A stretch of 64,000 nucleotides of DNA from Rhyacophila brunnea (Eukaryota > Arthropoda > Insecta > Trichoptera > Rhyacophilidae): assembly GCA_022495005.1 (NCBI GenBank), contig JAGYXB010000659.1, positions 1,054,001 to 1,118,000 on the forward strand. The letters are read 5' to 3'. This document shows positions 55,744 through 64,000 of this stretch, one piece after another (position 1 is the stretch's first letter; each line of letters begins with the position of its first letter). The position numbers were made by a program, and so were the translations under genes. The notes beneath the pieces are model-generated. The model worked only from the letters and a program-made list of their open reading frames with translations, was not told where the DNA came from and did not search any database.

Positions 55744-56255
55744 ATAATTACAATATAAAAAGAACTTTTTATATACCACGTTTTTAAATATTCTGTTGAA
55801 TCATATAAATTTGACAATTCTATGTATTAGTAATTTATGACAAATAAGGCAATAGTCAACAAATCATTTTTTTGCTATTTTGCAACAAACAAACAAACAA
55901 ACAAATATAGAATACTGAAATGTCATTTTGATTTCCATAGTAACGCACGTATATATTAATAATTTAGTTGCCAGGACCACCCCCTTAGCAACCAATAATA
56001 GTGGATTGGATTACGGATTTCCTCCGAAATAACTTTTCATACAAAACATTATAACCTGAAAATGCATTCAATTCTACTTAAAGATGGCTAAAAGTATTAA
56101 AATAATGCATTGCCATCATGTTCTGGTATATTCTAAAAGTCTTAAATATCTAGCTAGTCGGGAAGTTAGTTAAAAATTGATTGCAATATTTGTACTGGAT
56201 AAACAACCACCGGACAAACAAGAATACGAGCTAAGAAAAACGTGGTAAAATATCT
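55744..56255 (+). repeat. interspersed repeat R1, copy 3 (longest)
   Basis: The most complete of three copies, about 510 bp, including (CAAA)n at 55886-55909, GTTGCCAGGACCACCC and CTAGTCGGGAAGTTAGTT. It ends near AAGAAAAACGTGGTAAAATA. Confidence 0.75.
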
Positions 56256-57312
56256 TTCAAACCACGTATCTGCCATAAATAAAACTAAAATATTACTCCA
56301 TATTTGGTTGGAAATCAACATTAGCAATACAATAAATGTAACATACGATATTTTAGTGAGTCTAAAATTTTGTATTTGCATTATTTTTAGTTTTATCGAT
56401 TATTTACTGTTTAAAAAACAGTCCTTCCTTCAATCCTTCAATTATTTTTTATATGAAAAAAGGGTGTATAATTAATTATAACTAACTTTTTGAAATGACT
56501 GTTTCTAGATTTTTAAATTTTGTGAAAATATAGCATTTTTTACCCTATCTGGCATAATTTTATAAATGACAGCTAACAAAATTGGCAATAATGTCAACAT
56601 TAATTTCTCAACTGAAATTCCTAAACTAGAAATTTATAAAAATTCAACCAACCAGGATAACAGAAGAACGAGGAGGTATTTTTTTTAGAACGTAACATCT
56701 TTCGTTCGATGAACACATAGACATCTCAGTATAAGAGATCCCAGACGGTTTGATTAAGAGCCTGCCCAGAGCATACAGTGGGGGTGAGTGATTATGAGAC
56801 CCTGGTATTTATAAATATCCAACGAAGCATAAGACTCGGGATATATATTGGCATTTTATTGAATGCACAGATGTAATAAATTGTACGTGCCACGACGATG
56901 AAATTGTAATGATGTGAAATTGATATATTCGCGGAGGAAAACTCCGTAATAAAGTAAGTCTGCGATGAAAAGAATGCGATTAAGTATCGTGGATCACTTA
57001 TAATGTTTCATTTCAAGGCTATTAGCTTTTCGATATAAATAATTAAAGAACATAAGCCATATAAAAGCTTTTACAATATACATATAAACAAGTCATGTAC
57101 CTTTAATGTATGATAAAATTGAGATAAGACGCCAGGAAATGTTTTCGAACTTCTTCCTGTACTAGAATAATATTCAATAATAATTTTTTTCAAACGATTT
57201 CACGTTTACTTAGAATTTGTTGATTGTTTATAAAATGTGTTTAGTATTCACTACATAAAATAATTATTGTTTTATCTTATAAATAGCTTACTTAAACGGA
57301 ACAATTATTGTA
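56256..57312. other. about 1 kb without a recognisable gene
   Basis: AT-rich. The segment 56700-56960 is more mixed but has no family-like ORF. Confidence 0.4.
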
Positions 57313-57314
57313 TA

Positions 57315-58145
57315 TGTTACGCCGAATGTGCGAAATTGACTATTAGGTACATGAAATGGGCAAAATGTTGGCTAATTCATGTAACAGTCAAGCCTTATTC
57401 ATGCATTAGGTAAATTTTCTGCCGAGTACATGAATTCGCCAGAGTATGGAATTTTTAAACTGTCAACATGACAGAAGAAAAAGTAAATTTAATACGGATG
57501 GTTTTATTAGTTATAATTGGACATAATATAATATATTATTATTAGGTTAGGTTAGGTTAGGTTTTTTGTAATTCTGAATTAAATTATTCAACTGAATGTC
57601 CATTTTGAGGTTAGCTAACAAGTGTCAACAAACTATCACAAACATACAATCAACCATTGCACGATTGATACCCAAGCACGAATCAAATCGCAAAAATACC
57701 TTTCAATAAAATTCTTCCGTTATCCTATTATTAGAGTTCTAGATTTTTTTTTGCGCAAAGTAAATGGATATGAACGTCATTGTAGTTATTGATTGGTATA
57801 TTTTTATATTATAATCAATGACATTTGACACATTTGGTTAGTTTGATTAGTTGCAAAAAACACCACCGGAGCGCAATCATCTATTTTGACCATAGATAAT
57901 ATACGTACATTTTGACCAATACATGAGCATTTGACACATTTAGTTTAGTTGCAAAAATACCACCGTAGCGCTACTATCTAATTTGTCCAATGCATGAACT
58001 AGGCAAAAAAATGACTGCCGAATTCACGCACTCGCCAGATATTTTGTCTAATTCATGAATAAGGCAACGGGCTTGCATTTTTTATGATTTAGGCAAAATT
58101 TTGCCCATTTCATGTAATTGTCAATTTCGCACATTCGGCGTAACA
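57315..58145. mobile_element. TA-flanked element with about 50-bp inverted repeats (831 bp)
   Basis: Ends TGTTACGCCGAATGTGCGAA / TTCGCACATTCGGCGTAACA continue through ATTGAC and CATGAAATGGGCAAAAT / ATTTTGCCCATTTCATG. TA on both sides. Inside are a (TTAGG)n run, repeated TTCATG-TTAGGCAAA-like blocks and a worn tandem duplication of about 110 bp (ACATTTGACACATTTGGTTA and CATTTGACACATTTAGTTTA, each followed by CACCACCGGAGCGC or TACCACCGTAGCGC). No transposase recognised. Confidence 0.78.
57541..57563 (+). repeat. interstitial telomere-like run (TTAGG)n
   Basis: About four units of TTAGG, the canonical insect telomere repeat, inside the TA-flanked element. Too short to be a telomere. Confidence 0.85.
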
Positions 58146-58332
58146 TATATACGAACATGAAAAAACTTACATATAATTAAAACTCACATGCTACAGGTAA
58201 TTAAAAAAATAGCTGTAACATAATTCGGAGAACTATCCATAAATATTTCAAGATGTTTAACGGTATTTATAAATAACATACCGAAAATACTTTCAAATAG
58301 CAAACACAATAATAAACCTTTACATATTAGAG

Positions 58333-58924
58333 CAGGTCTGGGCAAACTACAACCCGCGAGCTTTAATCGTATGTCTGAAAAAAAAATACTTTTTTCTTCA
58401 TTTTAACGCCTTTTTTTTAAATAAAATTTGAATATACATACAAGTCATTGAAGAATTTGTCAACTTGTTAATTGCTTTATCATTTCTGGTTTTGCTCAAA
58501 CTAAAATTTAAGGGAATTGCACCGTCGAGAAGAAATCTGCAAATTTTACAACACTCTTAATTCGGATATATTCAAATAATTTAAAGATTCTTCTCGATAA
58601 ATATTGGTTAATTTTGGATCAACTCGCATAATGAGGTGTGAACAAACATTTTCAATTATGAATATCAATAAAAACTCTTTACGATTAAGCATCACCGCTG
58701 AACATTTAAAAGCAGTTTTAAGATCTCAACTACAAAATTAACAGCCAAAATTTAAAAAAATATTGAAAAATGTACGCCAATTAGAGAATTATTTACTTTT
58801 TATGTTGAAATTCCTTTTTCATGATAATGAAAAACGTATGTCTAAAAATAGTATTTTACTTGCGGCCCGCCATTCATTTTATATTCCTAATGTGGCTCTT
58901 ATCCAAAAAGTTTCCCCAGGCCTG
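58333..58924 (+). mobile_element. degraded hAT transposon (CAGGTCTGGGCAAAC family), 592 bp
   Basis: Starts CAGGTCTGGGCAAACT and ends AGTTTCCCCAGGCCTG. Perfect 8-bp duplication TATTAGAG at 58325-58332 and 58925-58932. Subterminal CAACCCGCGAGC / GCGGCCCGCCA and GTGGCTCTTA strings are typical of vertebrate and insect hAT-Charlie-like ends. Encloses the last part of a transposase. Confidence 0.9.
58631..58741 (+). pseudogene. hAT transposase C-terminal dimerisation motif
   Basis: 36 codons: MRCEQTFSIMNINKNSLRLS then ITAEHLKAVLRSQLQN and TAA. CExxFSxMxxxKxxxRxxLTxEHLxxxLR is the hAT dimerisation-domain core. The upstream transposase is not recognisable, so this is a deletion derivative. Confidence 0.8.
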
Positions 58925-58932
58925 TATTAGAG

Positions 58933-59507
58933 GACGCAATTAATGTGGTAGAAGTTATATCAAAAAACCCAACAATCTTTCAATATAATATAATATGAAA
59001 TGAACATATTTTTAGATGCCTAAAAAGTAGCCACATAATCTAAAATTATCGTAACCTTGCTAAAAATTATATTTAAACCGCATGAATAAAGTAAGTCAAA
59101 AAATGAATGGTTATAAATATAAATAATCAAAAATATCACTTAATAAACAATATTTTAAATTTCTATTACTCCATATTTCTTATGACGACCCCCTCTACGC
59201 CATAAGTTAAAATTTTACCAACTATCCTTTTCTCACATTAAATAGCTCATTTTCTACCCCCATCACATTGTATTGACAATAATTATTAAACTACATAAAG
59301 TGAAACGTAAATTTTAGTACTTACATTAAATTTGATAATGCTCACCACGTCAGTGAAATATGTCATAAAGTTATCTCGATATTTTGTGACAAATATCAAG
59401 TGATGTACTCTGGTTTAAAATTTAACATGTTTTAATTAAACAGATTGATTTGCTATAATACGATATATTTCTTATTTTTCTAATCTTCTTCTTCTTCTTT
59501 CTCGGCA
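58933..59507. other. no recognisable gene
   Basis: About 575 AT-rich bases; nothing identified. Confidence 0.4.
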
Positions 59508-60255
59508 CTACATCCCGGGGCAGGATTTGGCCTCCTCTACAATTGTCCTCCACACGCTCCTTTCCCTGGCTACTCCTCTCCAGTCTCCAGCCCTCCCCAT
59601 CTTTCTCCAGTCCTCTTCGATACAGTCAGCCCACCTCTTCTTTGGTCTGCCCCTAGACCGTTTCCACTGTGGGATCCACTTGGTCATGATTTTTGGCGTC
59701 GTGTGCTCGGGCATTCTCACGTGTCCAGCCCACCTTAGTCTTTGGGATTGACAGAATTTCACCACCGTTTCATGTTTTATTAACTCTTCTAACTCGTGGT
59801 TCATTTTTATCCTGTAACTTCCATTTTCCAATGTGGGCCCGAAAATTCTCCTGAGGATCTTTTTTTCGAATATGGCCAGTTTATGTTCTTCCCTTTGAAT
59901 GAGGCACCATGTCTCACAGCCATAGGTAGCTACTGGTCGAATAACTGTTTTGTAGATAAGCAGTTTGCTATTCTAGCTTAGCATTTTCGAACTCAGTAGA
60001 CCCTTACAGGCGTAGAAGTACTTATTTGCAGCTATGAGTCGTATGTTCACCTCTTCTGTTGTTTTATTGAGTGTGTTTAGGTTAGAGCCCAGGTACGTGA
60101 AGCTCTGAACCTCTTTCCATACCTGCTGCTCCACACAGATATTTTGAGGTGGACCCTGCTCTCGCGTGGATACCATGTATTTTGTTTTACAGGCATTTAT
60201 TTCTAATCAAAGCTTTTCCGCTTCCTTTTTCAATGTTGTGGCATGGTTGATCAGT
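59508..60255 (-). pseudogene. LINE ORF2 fragment: end of RT domain to C-terminus, minus strand
   Basis: Minus-strand order: LINHATTLKKEAEKL, stop, LEINACKTKYMVSTREQG, then WKEVQSFTYLGSNLN, a frameshift near 59985, KIALLYKTVIRPVATYGCET W, RRIFGPTLENGSYRIK, RLRWAGHVRMPEHTTPKIM, RGRPKKRWADCIEEDW and VWRTIVEEAKSCPGM, with a stop at 59508-59510. N-xKTKYM, FxYLG, LYKxxIRPVxTYGxExW and LxWxGHVxRM in this order define the thumb and C-terminal region of RTE/CR1-like elements. It begins just after the lost catalytic YxDD motif. One stop and one frameshift, otherwise well preserved. Confidence 0.88.
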
Positions 60256-60285
60256 CTTTGTTTGGAGTTTGAATATTTTTCTAAT

Positions 60286-60430
60286 ACCATCCCCTATTGG
60301 AGGACGTCTATGGTCTTCATTTTATCGTCTATTATCTGGAATAGTTCAGCAAATCTACACTCATAACTATAACGAAGCCACAAAATCTGACATCTTTTTC
60401 TGTTACGTATAACATTGATTTTTTCTAAGA
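60286..60430 (-). pseudogene. worn LINE C-terminus, same family as 49560
   Basis: CATCCCCTATTGGAGGACGT, ATCGTCTATTATCTGGAATA GTTCAGC and CACTCATAACTATAACGAAG mirror the sequence at 49563-49665. It abuts the preceding LINE, so one inserted beside or into the other. Confidence 0.55.
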
Positions 60431-61930
60431 CAACGAGCTAGGAAAAATATTATTCTTCTCTTTCCTCCATTCAATTTGTGCTTGCTCTGTGTCCCAACAC
60501 TGAGGAGTAACAGAATAAAGTAAGTAATTAAGTATTCTTTTATCACTAAAATAGACCATGAGGTTCAATGACGGCAGTGTAGTGAAACAGTAGTAACAGA
60601 AGTGAAACAATCCCAGACGCTGTAAATATATTTTAACATCACCGATAATTGAATAGAACCGCAACAATTCTACATTGTTATATGATTTGCAGTTAATTTA
60701 ATGATAAACTTTCTACTTCTTCGTCAGGACCCCATAATTGAGAACAACCTTCTCCGTCCGTCTTCATAATGACAATCGCAATAAAAACATTTAGTATAAT
60801 ATAGTACAATTTACACTGTTCCCTTCCGCACTATGAAAAAAAAACTGAAACCATTAGTTCTACTTTTTCAACACCACAACACAGAACTTACTGTATACAA
60901 TGGAGTTTTACTAATTAACTTCTATCAGACAGAAGAGATCACATTTCCATAAAACTTATCAAGGCGCCATGAAAGTAAATCGATCATTAATTAACTTTCA
61001 AGTTTCAATCAACGATCGCCCGATTGCTTCCCAATTAGTTTCAGAGATTAACAAGAAAGGATTAAGTATGCTCGCCTGGTAGAATTCAATCGATTTCCAT
61101 CATTAATTGAATTTTAAACTAAGCTTAGTTTGTGTTTACAAGTAAAATGTTTCACAATTAGCAAAGAGGATAGATAGTAGGCATTCTAGTAGACGTAGTC
61201 AGCTAGAAATAAAATCGTTCATTTTCCTTTAAATTAAAAGCAAAATGATTTCGCTTTTTCCTCTGTGCGTTTATTCTGTACAGATGTTTTAGGCAGAGTA
61301 ACTTGAATATTTTTTAAACAAATTCCTTTATTTTTTACATTGACAAATACGTATTTGGTTTCTTTCGGTGTAGATAGTTCCTCAATGTTTCTAGCACTTT
61401 ACAGATGTTATTTCGAAGTGACAATACATTAAAGTGTGCTAATAGTGTTAGATATGTGAATTCGAACGCCGCTCCAAGTACGTCAAAATGTATGAAATAA
61501 TATAATATAATTTTTAGTTTGTTAACCGTCACGTTTTTCAAATAATAATACATTTTCAACTTAACTTAGACTATTCGGGATTAATAATAATTTATGTTCT
61601 TGTAAATAATTTGTTTATTATGATATTACCAGTAGGTATCCTACCTCTACTTTGTACGGATAAAATTAACACACTTGTTCCAAAAAACAGTTATTAACCA
61701 TTTTCCCAACCTATGGGTGAGTCTGTGACAAGTTGTGGGAAAATTGATGGTACATGGTCATTCCAAAAAACACTGGCAACACCAAATTGAAGCAAGCACC
61801 GTGTAATCATCGCATTTGTCACTTATTTTTTTGTTCTTTTACCTAACATTCCGAATTACTTTCGACCTACATTTTTTTTCGTAGCATCGATAAACACATG
61901 GGACTAATATAACTTCTTAATCAAAATAGT
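60431..61930. other. 1.5 kb without a recognisable gene
   Basis: Includes a stretch at 60960-61110 with palindromic GATCATTAATTAAC and CAATCAACGATCGCCCGATT strings and no repeat partners, and a worn relative of the 53395 MITE near 61370-61500. No ORF supported. Confidence 0.4.
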
Positions 61931-61934
61931 GTAA

Positions 61935-62270
61935 GGCCCGTTTCAGACGGGACACCGGTGTCGCGCTCGTATTAATAGCCTTTGTATTCAAATAAAGGGG
62001 CCTTTGTATTATGTTTATGAACGCCCCAGAGCTAATGAGTCAACTAGTGCCCGGTACATTTTTCCGTCGGCCGCTACATTCTCAAGCCGCCGGTACACTT
62101 ATTTTTATTACCGCAGCCAGTTTTATGTTCTATTTTATAACGCGAAATTATGCGTTGACTCATTAGCTCTAAGGCGTTCATAAACATAATACAAAGGCCC
62201 CTCTATTCGAATAAAAAGGCCTCCTATATTATATACTAGCGCGACACTGGTGTCCCGTTTGAAACGGGCC
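61935..62270. mobile_element. PIF/Harbinger-like MITE (336 bp)
   Basis: Ends GGCCCGTTTCAGACGGGACA / GTCCCGTTTGAAACGGGCC and long arms (TGTCGCGCT, AAAGGGGCCTTTGTATTATG, TTTATGAACGCC, GAGCTAATGAGTCAAC) pair across almost the whole element. The 3-bp duplication TAA (61932-61934, 62271-62273) fits the TWA target of PIF/Harbinger. The loop lies near 62050-62140. Confidence 0.88.
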
Positions 62271-62273
62271 TAA

Positions 62274-63880
62274 GAACGTAAGATAATAAACATTGTAAAA
62301 GTTCACATATGTTTTAAATTTAACATATTGATTTAACAACATGTATTTTTTGCCAGAAATTTACTCTAAAGAAGTGTAGATTATATTTTTGTATTTATAT
62401 ATCACAATGAGGGCAAAGAACTGAAGGATTGGAAAGTTTTGGTCGCCGAGAATATAGCTGCATTTCAAAGTTCATTCATTTTAAGAAGGAATAACCGAAA
62501 ATACATAAATCATGATAAACGAATGACAGAATAATATCTTCTGAAGACGTTTGAAAATTTTACCATGAAGACAGCGCTAAAATAAGTGAAGAACTAGACA
62601 CCTATTGTAAAAGAATATTTTACTTAATTTTGCAAACTATAATATCTTAGACTTCACAAAAACGTTGGGTACTCTTCCACCATAGATAAATGCATTTTAA
62701 TTTCAACTGCAATTTTTCTCGTTTGAATTCATCCCACGATCGCGCCGGGGTCTGGGGCGAGGACCGGTTTCTCAAAAACGACTATTCCCCCTCCCATCGA
62801 GCCGACTTGCTAGCAATTAAAATAGACGGTAGCGCCATTTGTAATTCGCAATAAAAACATGCAAAAATAATCACTCTACCCATCACCTACCTCGTTGATT
62901 AAAAATAGCTGAATAAATTATAACGGTAGCAACTTATTAAAAATACAAATTAACATGAAAGTTTCCAAGGAAATTTTAAATAAGGTGCACACAATATTTA
63001 TTTTATAACATTCTACATTTTTATATACCAAGATTTAAATATCGCATTTAAAGTATAAAAAAATAACCTAGATAATATTTTTAAAATAGTAAAACCAGTA
63101 CCTATAGATCCATTTCCAAAAGGCGTTGTATATTTGTTGTAGAACCTGTCCAGCTGTTTATTTTGGTCAAACAGGCAGAAGTTTCCATAAAATATAATGT
63201 GTACATGCACTCAGGGATGACATATAAGGCAGATTCCAAATTCTCCAGGAATTTCTTGGAGAATAGCCATACTGTACATTTAGTATATAGTCGGATACCT
63301 GCAAAGCTATGTTATAAAAGTCTTTGGGTTAACTTCATGGAGCACATTGAGATAACCAATTAGTATTTACGTCCCAAACAATTCCAGAAATGACCTTATT
63401 AATGTAGATGTTATCGTGTTTAATAGTTCTTTTTTTAAACTATTGTAATACTTAGTAGTATTAAAATCTGGAAAAATAGCTCCACTGTTGTTTAACGAGA
63501 ATAGACATAGATAATAATAGTATGATACATATCCTTTCATTATCCTTTCATTATTACAACTCCTCATATTACAACCGTTCTGAATATGGGTACATAGCCT
63601 GAAATACCTGTCAGCATAAATATTGTAAAAGCAACACGGTCTGCACGTAAACCTCAGTTCAATTCACAATTACTGAAAAAAACTGCACTATTTTTTCGAA
63701 TCTTCCTTTCAAAAGTCACTTTTTGCTTCTAGCCAATTGTCACCAATACTGAAAACATTACCTTTTTGATCTAGTTTATAGTAATATTTATCATCATAAA
63801 ATAGAACTAACAATTTCAGACAATAATTAGGTATTCGTCATTCAACTTTATCATAACGTTACATTGTATTAGATATAATG
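62274..63880. other. 1.6 kb without a recognisable gene; GC-rich patch at 62738-62840
   Basis: The patch (CCACGATCGCGCCGGGGTCT, ATCGAGCCGACTTGCTAGCA) stands out from the AT-rich surroundings and has no repeat partner in the window; its longest frame is short. 62405-62475 resembles the end of the RTE remnant at 54206-54725. Confidence 0.35.
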
Positions 63881-63884
63881 ATTA

Positions 63885-64000
63885 ATCGATATCAAACATT
63901 TCAATCAAGAAGTTCACAAAAAATCTCACAATTGAATAATCACTCCTCGCATACTATGTTGTCCACAATAGACATTAAACTGTAAAAATAATAAAGCCAT
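63885..64000 (+). repeat. interspersed repeat R2, copy 2 (runs off the window)
   Basis: Matches 10444-10565 with a few substitutions and small indels; continues to the window edge. Confidence 0.7.

Noticed and set aside
57541..57563. telomere or subtelomere
   Set aside because: Only about four TTAGG units inside a defined transposable element.
59527..59751. 74-codon plus-strand ORF
   Set aside because: Antisense shadow of the minus-strand LINE C-terminus, whose motifs are clear.

Overview
The window looks like nuclear DNA of an insect. It is AT-rich and intron-bearing, holds one typical arthropod cuticle gene with a TATA box and a TCAGT initiator, and carries short runs of the insect telomere unit TTAGG. 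tRNA-derived SINEs, many hAT-type miniature elements and 5'-truncated LINE tails fill most of the rest. I cannot name the order with confidence. The base composition and repeat style would fit a hemipteran, but that is only an impression.

The only intact host gene I can support is at 25.4-32.3 kb on the + strand. It encodes a secreted RR-1 (chitin-binding, CPR family) cuticular protein, modelled as four exons and 796 residues. Exon 1 encodes only Met-Asn-Leu. It lies 1.6 kb upstream of the second exon, behind a TATAAAA box placed 32 bases before a TCAGT initiator. Exon 2 (2.0 kb) encodes the rest of the signal peptide and a long Asn/Gln/Ser/Tyr/Pro-rich region with about ten YLP motifs. Exon 3 carries almost all of the RR chitin-binding consensus, and exon 4 a short tail. 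All three introns hold transposon debris.

Region 1-25 kb is a transposon graveyard. It has hAT elements with 8-bp target duplications (1611, 2563, 6451, 8729, 13188, 15606, 17384, 19155), LINE 3' ends (6386, 10640, 11880, 13138, 23033), a TTAA-flanked element nested in a hAT transposase (15953), SINEs (7632, 17188) and small TA-flanked MITEs. Region 33-64 kb is similar. Its notable members are a foldback element with tandem CCGAAATCCCGA-type arrays in both arms (36490) inside another palindromic MITE, a PIF/Harbinger-like MITE with TAA duplications (61935), TA-flanked elements with long inverted repeats (41407, 57315), a hAT remnant with a transposase C-terminus (58333), and LINE C-termini of several lineages (46873, 49560, 54206, 59508, 60286).

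Insertion order can be read in several places because removing the younger element rejoins the older one: hAT in LINE (6451, 13188), TTAA element in hAT (15953), LINE in hAT MITE (46873), and foldback in MITE (30590, 36490). None of the transposon reading frames looks intact, so the mobile sequence here is probably non-autonomous or dead. I found no bacterial-type operons, CRISPR arrays, rRNA genes or convincing functional tRNA genes. All family assignments come from reading motifs, not from database searches.
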